A DNA stretch of 64,000 nt from Tetranychus cinnabarinus (taxonomy: Eukaryota; Arthropoda; Arachnida; Trombidiformes; Tetranychidae). This document shows, one piece after another, positions 47,701-60,300 of this stretch (position 1 is the stretch's first letter; each line of letters begins with the position of its first letter). The DNA lies in the NCBI GenBank assembly GCA_022266195.1, contig WHVY01000001.1, positions 20,274,001 to 20,338,000 on the forward strand, in the 5' to 3' direction. The translations under genes were made by a program, and so were the position numbers. Below the pieces are notes generated by a model. The model saw only the letters and a program-made list of their open reading frames with translations, ran no database searches and was not told the DNA's origin.

Positions 47701-50700
47701 TTAAAGTTTCAAGTTCAATTTAAATTTTTCTCTCATGGAACATGAAACCTAAACTTTGCAAGAAAAAACTCGAAATTAGTTTACGAAACTTTTCTCCTGC
47801 AAATATAAAGACAAATTAAATCACTTGATAAAATCGAGTGAGATTTCAACATTAAAATGATGAAAGACAGAAAAGGTCAGAAATGTGCAAAATTGATCGA
47901 CTAATTAATTCGGTGAAATTCGTTGCTTCTCTTTCCATCGTCCTTTACTTGATTAAGCTTTCATTAGCGAGTCAAGAGTAAAGGTAAAACAAGAGTTGAA
48001 CCTCATTAAGGTACGAAAATGTTGAACTTTATGAAGAACAAAAATAATCCAAAGTCTAAATTGTGCCAATTATCATTTATTTCAACTCTTGTCAACTAAT
48101 CAAAATATCCTTTTGAATACAAATTGTGTGTATTTATATCGTTAGCATGTTGGCGAAATATTACGACATTTTCTGCATTTCCGGAATAAAAGCATTTTCC
48201 TGAGCAACAAAAGTGAATCTTTGCTAAGAGTTTGTAATTACAATTGATAGACTAATTAGAAAGTAAAACCACAACAGGCTCATGAGATGGAAAAGGTTGT
48301 TCATTCAAACTCCATGAATGAAAAGACAAACGATTTCGAAATTTTATTCTTGGAATGGAACTTTTTCTGTTTGAACATTCTTTCAATTTTCAGGGAAAAA
48401 AGTATCATGATCAATGGAATTGGTCGACAGAAGAAAGTTAAATGTTAATAAAATTCAACTTTGACCCGAGTTTGTAGTTATTTCCTGTTTCCTTCCTGAT
48501 TCGTCATTCCCTTGAAAATCTGTTAAACCATGATGATGAAGAAGATAATGAAGTCAGAAAATTTTTCTCTTCTCATTGAAAGAAGAAAACATTTTACTAT
48601 TCCAATCAGAACTTTTATCTAAACGTTCAATAAAAAAGATGAAAGTGACGATTAAACTTTTCTCATTTCGTTAATAGCCAAAGATTTATCTTGATGTGGA
48701 AAAGTTAATGAAGTTGAGTGAAAAAGATAAAAGTTGGTAACAAAGAAAAGTTTGAATTAATCAATTGAACTTACCTTGACTTTAACCTTTCATTCCAACT
48801 GGGAGTGAAAAATATTTTTGAGGTTATTTTTTGTTCCTTCATATTCTGCCAACCAGAACTGGCTTTTTTTGTTGTTTATTATGATTATTGTTATCCATTT
48901 AATGGTCCAATGAGAAGGAATTGATAAACAAAAGAATATAATATATTTATTTATGAATAATATTGAATAAATTTTCATAATGAGCATGAAATCAGGTCAT
49001 GAAATTATAAGCAAAACCAGTGACTGAACAAAATCTTTTTTTCTCAACCAATTCATCATTCCATTGAGATACTTTTCCGTCAAAATTTTGATTCCTCAAT
49101 TGTAAGAAAATGAAAGTCTCTACAACTTGATTTCGCCACTTGAAGTTTGATTGATATTTTATTACTTCTCATTATACATCATTCATCAACATTTAAAAAA
49201 TTCATAAACGAAATTCATAAATTATTTATGCTAAACAGTTGCAAAGAAGAAAAACGAAAAAAAGAATAAAATTCATCATTTTCGCTCCAAACTTTCAACC
49301 AAATTATTAACAAATTATAACATTTTATCGACTAATGAAAATTGATTTTTCAGAGAATTTCTTTCAAACGAAAATCACTATCACTTCGATAAAGCTGGTC
49401 TTATCGACTTTTAAAATCTTCAGACGGAACTATTTGCAAGTCAAGGAAGGAAGAGAATATTGGAAATCTGATGTTATCAGCTGAATGTCATGAAAGGTAT
49501 TGAAGGTGAAACTTTGTATAAATTCGGGAATTGGAAGTTCTTTGTTTTTTTGCCATCGTGTGTTGCACCTGAGGTGAACAGGAGATGAATGTTCGCAGAA
49601 CTTTGCTGATAATCACTTTCATGACTACCATCATCATGAGGCATCTAATGGTCGAGACAAGAAGCAAAAAGGCATAGTAAGATTAACGAAAAAATGAGAT
49701 AAAACGAATTAAGCGAAAAGAGTGAGAAGAAAAAGAAAAAAAAATTTCAGGGAATAATGGTGATTATGCATCTGAATCTTGCATGATTATGAGTCTATTC
49801 TCATGGGTGTAATAGGCAGTAGTCAGGGATTGATTCAGTGAGTTTCCATTGAAGAAAAAAAATGAGAAAATGGGAAAAGTTTTTCTTTTCTTTGCCAATT
49901 TTTTTCCTTTTTTTGTTTATTCACCTTTCTGCCAACCAATTATTTCCAAGGTGTGTCTTCAGTGATTAGGTTTGATGGTGAATCTACAGTAGACGATGAT
50001 GAACTGAATAGCCATTGTGGTCAATAACTGGTTCATCTCACGGAAGCCCATGAATTGCACATTTAGAATGAACATTTTCCCTTCAATCGAGAGCAAAAAC
50101 TTTAGACCAAAAAATGATTCTCAATCTAATCTTGCAAATAATTTGGAAAAATGTGATTTTCTTTTAATCAAATTTTCATTCATTTTCCATCTAAGAAGTT
50201 GAACTTGTAGGGATTCAGATGATGTCGAGAGGTCAACAACTGATTTTTGCCTTTTCCCTTCCCTTTGAATTCAGTGATGCATAAAAAGAAATCTTTGGAT
50301 AGAAAATTCAAATTCATTTTTTCGTCTTTTCTGCATAAAAATATTCCAAAGAAAAGATTCGACTTTGTCTCTTTTCTTTTCACAATCGATACAAAACTCT
50401 TTTCATTCATTTCTTTCACTTTTACAATCTTTCGATTCCATCAGTTGAACGTAATGACGTTAAGAATTTACATTGAGTCGAATAACCAGTTTCAAGTTAT
50501 CATACTTTATCTCACACAGACTCGGTGATTGTACAAAGAAATAATGAAAAGTGAAAAAAAAGGATTGCAACAGAAAATTATGTTTACTTTTCACTTTATT
50601 CACTGAACACTTGGTTAGCATGGAAACTGATTACAAGATCAGAATAGCGAAAACTCTTTATAAAGATAAGTGTTCATTTTGAGTGTTTATTCAACTATAA

Positions 50701-51240
50701 TAATATTATAAGGTTATCATCATTAATGCTATTGGTTTTTTGGAGCCTTTATTTTGTTTCTCTTGATGTTAACCATATTCATCTTGATCATGTCTATTCC
50801 TCTGAATATGCTTTCTCTACCATGAATTGGATTCATAGAATGATTGCAAAATCTTGAAAAAAAGTCAGTTCGTCAAATAACAAAATACACTTTTAATGTA
50901 TTTGTTTCTCTGTTTAGCAAAGTTTTGTAAAGTTTAGACTATCAAGAGTAATAAACCCTGGAAAATTTGCATTTCTTATTCTGACCAAGAGATAACATGA
51001 GCTTTCATCTTGAATTTTGTTTACTTCAAACTTTGTGTTGAATAATAAAAAGGCCAATATATTGATCATCAGAGTCAATAAAATTTACTTGAATTTTGAC
51101 AGGTTTCACTTTCTATCAAAATCCAGAATTCATTTCATTCAATCAAGTCCATCGATAAAGTTATCGATTATTTTGCATTATTATTGTGACAAGAAATTGT
51201 TTATAAAAGCATAAAATCCAATTTAAGATTCATTTCAAAT
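44728..51240. other. Non-coding stretch
   Basis: AT-rich DNA with no gene I can support. It contains a short (TG)6 run (47,179-47,190), a hairpin with perfect 11-bp arms (47,209-47,272) and one ACTGGGAGT site (48,798-48,806). The section 46,960-47,290 has higher GC and complexity than its surroundings. Confidence 0.55.
47209..47272. repeat. Perfect 11-bp inverted repeat with 42-base loop
   Basis: The arms GGATTGTTGTT (47,209-47,219) and AACAACAATCC (47,262-47,272) are exact reverse complements. A direct repeat TTGTTACCT occurs twice, at the inner edge of the left arm and inside the loop. The surrounding 300 bp are comparatively GC-rich. It could be a structured non-coding RNA or a small transposon relic. 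Confidence 0.5.
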
Positions 51241-51244
51241 AATC

Positions 51245-51317
51245 GTTGGGTTAGCTCATTGGTAAGGTTTTGGTAAGTCAAGGTGAAGGTTTTAGGCTCG
51301 AGTCTAGACTGCGGCAT
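51245..51317 (+). tRNA. Degenerate tRNA-like sequence (tRNA pseudogene or SINE head)
   Basis: An A-box-like TAGCTCATTGGT (51,252-51,263) is followed 31 bases later by a B-box-like GGCTCGAGTCT (51,295-51,305; 9 of 11 match GGTTCGANTCC). Order and spacing fit the internal RNA polymerase III promoter of a tRNA. The T stem pairs poorly and no clean acceptor stem or anticodon loop can be drawn, so a functional tRNA is unlikely. A tRNA-derived SINE head or pseudogene fits better. Confidence 0.45.
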
Positions 51318-54300
51318 CAATTATAATCAATAAAGTTCACTTTTCCATTACATAATAGATATCAGGGAGAAGGAGAATTTCTTGAAAATTTCTATGGAAT
51401 GAGCACCTTGATTGCTTGTGAAGGTTATGATTGCAACACTGCTTATAAACAGGAAAATTCTTAGCATTCTCGATTCACCAAGACAAAAATACCATTGAAT
51501 ATTTAGCCTATTTCACAATGGTCAAAACAGCTTGTCAAATTGTCGCTGTTAAACAAGCCAAATAAGGTGAATTGTCAAACAGAATGTTCCTTCACATGAC
51601 ATGTAAAACATTACATCATTAAAGTAAGAGATTCAGTGACAGATTGACGGCTAAATAACCAACAAAGTTAAGTGTTGCTTTGTAACTTGATAATCAGAAG
51701 CAAATTGAAGTCAAAATTCAATTTGAATCGTTCAGAAAATGTAAAGGTCAGCATTGAAATTCAATCTAAACTGTCAAACGAAACTAAAGATACTTTATTT
51801 TTCAATTTTGCGCAAGAAGACAACTGAATATTTCGTTCGATCAATTCACTTAAAGCTGGCAATGATGAAAGATGAGCACAAATGATAACGATAATGATTG
51901 TAATAGTCTGAAGGTAAAATGCTTGAGGCTTCAATAAGACTTACGCTCATTTGTTGGATAAAATATAACAAATATTACTGGTTACATGTTTAATATATTT
52001 TATTATCACGATCATTATCATGTTTATTATCTTTATTGCAACATTTTCATTCCCTGTCAGGGATGAGCCAGACGAGAGGAAACATTTTGATGCATAAAAG
52101 TATGCAAGATTGTTTGACATATCATTTACACTCTTGAGCCTGATAACCTTGAATACAAAATTGCATCACTATTGACAGGCCAATAAGTCAACTTTGCGTG
52201 CTTCAGCATCTTTTATCATCATCATTCTTTCCATTATAATCATTTCTATGAAAATGTTATTACACTAGTTTTTTTTCTTCAACTCATCAACATGATAAAA
52301 ATGGGAAATAACGGTGAGGAAAAATATTCATCGTAAAGAATGGAAAATATAAACTCAATTGGGAGGAAGAAACAATATTTGAGAGTAAAGTGATTCTCAA
52401 CATTTTTCTCAATATTTCATGTTGTCTGAGTTTTGCTTAAACGAGAAAATAAATTTAACCAATTCATTTTTCACTCTTCAACACTTGATCGTTTTCATTC
52501 ACTTTCCTCTCAAAATCATATAAAGGATGCAATTTGTTTTCACACCTTTTTTCATTTCATTTTTGTAACGAAAAATTAAATTCTCAAATAATCGCAATTT
52601 ATAGTCAATGAAAAATGAGACTAAAAAACTTGAAACTTCTACAATAAATTGAAACAAATAAAATTGCTATCAAATTTCAACTTCTTGATAAACTCTAGAA
52701 CCATCAAAACTTTTGCAATCTTTAGTAAATAAAATGCAAAAAACCGCTAAAAGCAAAGAAACCTAACGAAACGAAATTGGGAGGGAAAAACTCCCAGTCG
52801 AAAAATGGAAATAACTGTAATTCTAATCTTTTTCCTCTTTAAATCAGATGAAATTCTTTGAAATTAGAAATATTGAATTTAGGAACAAAAATGATTCCTT
52901 ATCGATACTTGTATTGAGTTATAGTTAAGAGATAATTTCATCATATTACTCAAATTGGAGCTTGAATGTGTAAAGGATTTTATTCAATATGATTGGCAAA
53001 AATTCCTTTTATCGAAAGTTTATCAGATGATATTTAATACATCTACTGTTGACTCACAGAATGATACAGAATTTCAGCCCTCCCTGGAGGAAAAAAAGGG
53101 AAAATTTGAAAATATCGTCTAAAATGTGAGTTGGATGATAGCTATTGGATAACAAAAAAAATCTGAAATGAAAAGGTGTGCAAAAAAGGTAAACCAAGAG
53201 AAATGCAAAAAATGTGATAAATAAGAATAAAAGACTATTATTGAATTTCGTTTTTCTGCCGTTTTATGACAATCATGCATTCATGAACATGAAAAAGATG
53301 ATGAAATTTAGCACTATTATGAATATCATTTCATTTTTCATTTTACACAATATTGAACCAGACAAAACTGAATAAAACCTAAATCATTATTTTAGAATTT
53401 TCTTTTCAACGAATTCTACCAAATATGCAGAGACAAGAATCTCAAATTCGTGATTAAATGCAATTGAAAATGAAAAACCCACCAAAAGCTATCAACTTGC
53501 ACTGGGAGTTGACATTTGATAACAAGACAATACTCACTCCCAGTATTAAGAATTCCCATGAAACTGGTCAAAATCAATAATTACATGAACATTCAACTTT
53601 CGCGACTTAATAAACAATCGAAGAATCCTTGAATCTCGATTTTCAAAGTCCAGATTTTCGTTGAGTTTGAGCTGGGAGGGAAACTCAAACTGTATGTCAA
53701 TGGTTCAGAAACCAAGCTTCTCAGGCCTTTTCAACTTGGTTCGAGTTTCTTCACTTTACATTTGCATCTTTATTTACACAGAATAATGTATTTGTCATCA
53801 TTAATAAACTTTGTGCTTCTAATCAAACAATCTTGACAAATTGATGATAAATTGATAATGTTAATGATTCACATTAGTTTGTTCAGTTTTCATAATTGAA
53901 TGGAAAGTATATCATTAACATTATCATGATGATCATTATTATTATCAGCATCATCATTACTTCCTTCACGAATCAAAATGATGGAAAAATATTCAATTGA
54001 CTCATTATTAACATTATTAAACCTTCTTACTCTACTTTTTTATGCCATTTCAAATGATTCTTATTACCAACTGTTGATAACAATTATTTATTTATCATAA
54101 TAATTTATTATTCAATTTTGAGGTATAATTTATTATCATTAGCAGATAACAAAAGCAAAAGAAAAATGCGCATATAAAGAGTGCCATAAATTCTGTATTC
54201 TTTTTCTTCTTATTTCATCGAGCAAGATGCGTCAAAGTTAAAGATTATATTATCATTTATCGATAACATTATCATCATAGCTGTACTCAAATAACAGCAG

Positions 54301-57300
54301 AATAGTGGTTATACAAAAAACGTCTTCAAACGTTAAGCAACAAATATTTTTTTCGTTTCTTTAGCATCTGATAATAACTATGATTAACTAGCAAGAAAAT
54401 ACACTTTTAATGTTCTCTTCCATAATGGTTTTCTGTTGATGCAATGTTGAAATATTTTTCGACTCAATTGTTTGTGAATATTTGATTAGTAGGATAATGT
54501 AACATTGAAATTGAATGCTAAGTTTGGCAAAAATGAAATTCGATATTGCAGAAAGCTCTTAATTTTGCATAAAGCATAATAATTTCAACGACGAAATATA
54601 TTCGAAAAGACTTAAATTTCTCTACGAAATCTTTCGTTACGAAAATCGTTGCCAAACTTTGAATATTTGGACGAAAGTTTTCGAAAGATTTTAGTTTATT
54701 CGCTGACTTTTGATTATCTTCCCAAGCACTTCGTTTCGAGAAGATAATGAAGCGTTGGAATATTTTGCACAGAAAAATGTAATTCGATATTAACGAAAAT
54801 CTCCAAAATCCGAATTTTACATTAAAATTCAAGAACTTTTCAGCAAAGAAATGAATTCAAATCAAAAAACATAATTTTTTGCTGGGAAGTTGAATGACAG
54901 TTGATTTCGTTGTGAACGTTTCGGTTAGTAACAAACATTTATTGTCGATTGCGTTTACTGATTTTGAAGGATTTGCAGCTTATTCATTTTGTTTAACCTA
55001 CGAAAGTAATTCTGTGCAACTCTAATCTTTCATCATCTCCGTTTCAATTCCAAGAGTGAATAATTGATTGACCAAAGAAGATGAAACTTAAATTAACCAT
55101 CAATAGTTAAGCTTCTTACTTTAACGTAGACAATCGCTATTGATTGAATCACTTGATTATTTCAATTGCATTGAGCTTACCAAGATGGAGAAAAGAATTG
55201 AATAAAATGGATATAAAATGAACAATAAACAAGAATAATGAATCTTTTCTGTAAAGCCGCTTTCACCATGAAATAATTCAACATTCACTTTGTCCAATTT
55301 ACCTGATTGTACAACTGTGTATACAAAAGTCTTGCCATTCAACATTAACTTCTTATTCTAAACAATTTTCTCCTTTCAATTGGAACAAAAAGGTAATTTA
55401 TTTCTTCACTTTAACTGATTATTTTTACAATTATTCACCTATTCATTTCAACCTAAAAGCAAATTTAACCACTTTACTCACAATTTAAATCGAGCCAAAA
55501 ATTCATTCCATTTTCAGCAACATTTAACAGCTCATCAATTTCCATCACAAGAACCTTTCGAAAAAAACGCAACAAAAATATCGAAAACGAATCAAAATCA
55601 ATTTTCCATCAATTCTCAAACCCATTGATAAAGTCGCCAAGATTAAAGTCCATCAAAAATTTCAAGCAAAAGTTTCTTCTCTAGTTGCTCAAAAACCATC
55701 CAACTCATAAATAAAAAATGACTCGACATTAAGGATGAAAACAAAGTTGACATTATTTCCATTTACCTTTTACATACGAAACACTATTAATATTAATAGA
55801 GTTCATTGTTCATGTGTTTGTTTAGATTGAAAAGATGGTTTAATTTTTGGTCAAAAGAAGGTGCAAACAAATGGAAGAGAATCTCTTTTTTTTGTCAAAT
55901 GAATCTCTTCTTATTCAAACAATGATAATAAATTCAGCTTTTAACCATAATGGGTTTGCATTCAAATCTTGTAGACGAGTTGAGCCAGGTTTACCTAGAC
56001 TATTAAATTACCCGTTATTTACTGTTGTTTGGCCAATTTGGTTTTTCACTCTTCAGAAGGGTATTAAATGTTTCAGATGAAATACAATACAGAATTGGAC
56101 AGAAAAGGAAAAGCAGCAATCATTAAATCCATGACAAAAGTAGAACCCAAAACACCCTTAAACCATATCATTATTGTAATGAGTAAACTTGCAAAGGTTA
56201 AACTCTTTTCCTGTTTTGCACCAGCAAACTGGGTTAAACTGTTTTCCATTCAACATTGCAATGCTTTACACTTTTCGCATCAACACCAAACGCCAAAAGA
56301 TTTGTTCACTTTTTTTCTTAATCACAGATGAAATATTTTGCCAGTCTAACTCAAATGAACAAAATTTAATCGAAATCGTTTTTTTCAGTAAAACCTTTCA
56401 AGCCTTTCCAACATAATCTTCAACATTTACCGAGACAAAGAAAATTGCATTTGAATGTTCATTCAAAATGCCTCCGAGCTTTGATATTGAATCATCTAAT
56501 GAATTCCAAGTAACACATTTTGTTTCATTATACCACTACAATTATCATGACAATCTGTTTACCCAATCAATTACATTGTTTTCACCAATTCTAAACCTTT
56601 TTAATTCTCAAATAATTCTTTTCAATTCGAATCAAATGTTTGGTGAAATCTAATTGAATAAGAAACAATGATCAATGGAAAAGACGAAAAATCCTTAAGG
56701 GAAAGAAGGTTAAACTCTTTCGTTGCAACGAAAATGATAAAGTTTAAAGCGAAATTCAATTTGTTTTGTTAATTTAATTTTTGGAAAATCTTTTTTTTCG
56801 TTTTGCATTTCATTTTATTCGCCGTTATTAATGTTCACTTTAAGTTAATTAATTGTTTCATTTAATCAATCAAAGTTGAACATGATCTGAATAAAGGGAA
56901 AAGATTGAGAATAAAAAGTTGCCTTTTGTTTTTCCAGTCAATTAAGTCAACTCGAAATGATTCAATTCTCATGAGCAGCTTTTTTACAATGCTTTACATT
57001 TTACACAATTTATCAAGTCAAATACCTGATTCATTTCTGAAACTTTCATGAAACAGATTATTAGCTTTTATCGTTCAACGTTCAGTTTCGCTAAGCAAAA
57101 TTAATGGCTTGAAAGCGAAACTTGAAGTGGTTCAATATATCATTGCAACTTTCATTTTGCACTTTTCATCGTTTTCCACTTTTTGGTCTTTATCTTGATC
57201 GAATTAGCACTTTATATTAAATAATATGATGGACTTGAATTGAGCAGCGAAGAAGAAGAAAAACAGGAAAAAATTTGTATCAACCATGAGATAATGTTGC

Positions 57301-60300
57301 TATCATTATCAAGAGTACATGGTTGAAGAAAAAGAACTTGAAATGTTTCTTTTGTCATCATTATCATCCTTTTTCACCTCGTCATGAGAATACTTATTAT
57401 CTTATCCTTTTTCACCTTGAACTTCACTTTGATCAATGATGAGGTGAAGATAAGGTAACAGCTCGAAACTCGTGTTAAGTGAAGAGAAGAGAAAATATTA
57501 TAAAATCTAAAGAAAACTTTACACTTCCATTTCAACTCCCAGTTACATGGAGTTTCATCTTTTCGCACCAAATCAACCTTCGAATTTCCATTATTTTGAA
57601 TTCCTTTTTGTTACAGTTTCATATTCATTGACTGTGATAATTGTATTGCCTTAAATTGATTAATGATGAGACTCTTTGGCCTCATTTGATGATCATTTTG
57701 ATAATGTTTAGTGCAGAAGTAATGAACTTGAGAAAACTACAGAAATAGTAATTAGAAGAGTTTTCATGGAGAAAATTTTCATTGTTCCATTTTTCATGTT
57801 GCAGTTTTTGGAACAAATTTTCGTTCTTTTTGCTTCACTTTTCATGGACAGTGTTTCATCTTTTTGTTTGTTCAACTCGAGTCTTGAGATTAACTTGGCA
57901 TGAGATTGGAAGAGATGAAAATGGATTAGCGATAATGATTGAAGAGTATTAAGGTAAAGATGGAAAGGAATGCAACTTTTAGATTGTTTATTTCAATACT
58001 GATAGTTTGATCCAAAGCTGGTTCAAGAGGCTATTCAAGTTCACTTCATTCAGATTCCATTTACAGGGATTTACTTGCTTTTATCATTGCTGGAAATATC
58101 AAGAAATTGCATCATTTTCCACTCTTCTCTTCCCCTTTTTACTCCAACCTTTGAAAGAAAAACAATTTTCATTTTTCCCTTTTCGTCTTTTGGTGAAAAG
58201 GGAGAGAAAAAAGAAGATTCATTATAACTTTTTTTTCTTCGTTGGATAATTTTTTGGTTCGCCTTGTTTCAATCAATTCTGGACATTTTGGTACCAAACA
58301 GAAAATGAAGGAAAATAAATCAAAATGATAATGGAAAAGAGAAAAATGAAAGGTCAAGGTTAGGAGAAGAGAAGAAATCGTTTGGAATTTTGTCTGTTTT
58401 TTTTCTTCATTGGATGCAATTGCATCGAATTGTCCATCCATCTTCATCATGATCATCATTAACATTATCGGGAAACATATTTTTCTGTTTCCAATTCAAA
58501 TGATTGCAAAGCAAAATGATGAGTAAAGTGATATTTCTTTGTTGGTTCAATGTCGAAGATGAAAAATAGTTGAAGGTCAATAGACACATTAATGTGGCTT
58601 CGATTGAAAAATTTGTAAATCTCGAGATTCGATTGATTGATGCGATTCGAATTGAATGGATGAAACAAAGAAAAGGTTGATTTGTCGAGAAAATTTATTT
58701 CAATTTCGTTGCCAATAGACTCTTAAAGAGTCGAGATTCGAGTTGGCCAAACTCATTTGACCACTTTGATTGCTGTTCAACAACTGAACCAGAAAAGGTA
58801 AACTTGTGAATAGACAGATAAAGAAGATGAACTGAATAAAAGATGAAAGAGATTCCCAAGAAAACAAGGTGAAAATGAAACAGGTAAAGAATAGAGAAAA
58901 TGAATTCACAGGAAAACTTGAATAGAAACCAGATGAATTAGTGAATTTCAAGAAGAAAAAGTTGGACAAAAATGTGCAAAAACAAAATCTTTTATCAAGC
59001 AACTTTTATTATTCATTTAATAAACTATTTTCAATGTTTCAAGAAAAAGAAAAAGTTAAACAAATTCGTCGACGAAAAAGTTCTTGATTCTTGGGTTGAG
59101 CTCTTTCAATATTCTGACGTTGCTGGATATTAATTGCAGTCAAAGGTATTAAAGTGTGTAATGATAATGATGATTAAAAAGATGGAGAAAAAAATTGATG
59201 ACAGTTTCTCTTTTGTTTCCTTTAATCCCTTCAAGTTAATCAATAACATTAATGATGTTGAAACAAACGAAAAGTTTCTCAATTTTCTTAATCCAGATTA
59301 CTTTTCATTTCGATTAATCACTAGAACTTTTTCATTGCACTTTTCTATTCAGGTCATTTCATGTGATAAAAAGTGATAATCAAGTTGAAAATTCTCAACC
59401 CATTCTTTCGAAACTATTTCATCACGAAAAAATTACAAATGAAATTCAATTCTAACTTCGAAATGCAAAAACTTTGAATCGAAAAATTCGAAAATTTGTT
59501 GTTCGAAAAGTAAATTTTTTTTTGCTTTTTTACATAGAATTTGTTTGTTCGAGATTGGATGATAGAATTTTCTATTTGTTTCGAATTCGATTTCGACTAA
59601 TTGATATTGACATGAAGTTTTTTGAAACTTGAAAATGATCGAAGAGTCAATTGCAGTCGAGTTAATTCAATTTGAAACAATTTAATTTGGTAAGTTAATT
59701 AAAGAAGCTAAAATGAACTGATGATGAAAAAAGTTGGTTTCAAAGCTGATTAGTTGTTCATGATGAAACGATGTTCATGTTGTAAGAATTGGATTGAATT
59801 GAAATTCAATCGAAATTGAGTTTTTTTATAACAAAAGAAAATGTTTTGAAGAAAATTTTCTATTCAAAACTAGTCATTTGAACCGCAATTTATCCATTAA
59901 CGAAGAGACGTGAAATATTTGCTAAAGGCTTTTAATGGACCAACTTTCAATCAAATTTCACTGTTCAATATTGAATCGTGATTTTGTCAAAAAGGAACAA
60001 AATATTGCAACTAATCGTGATAATGTTTCATGTCACGTAGAGAGGGAAAAATGAAAAATTGATCATCATTTTGAAGGAAAACAAGTTTACATTAGATTGG
60101 CCAATTTGAATAAAAAATGAAATGCAGTCATTTTTTTGCGAATTTCGTCATTTTTGATTCTTTTCAAACCTCTGCAATTCATGAGTTCATCAGTTATCTT
60201 TTATTGGCTTTGTAATCAATCACCAAATCAGTCCATTTCCAATAGATGAAGCATAAACTCACATGGAACTCAAGATTTTTCAAGCAAACTCACCCAACTC

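Noticed and set aside
54518..54832. A 104-codon minus-strand frame
   Set aside because: Phe/Lys/Ile-rich with no recognisable motif and no supporting splice sites.
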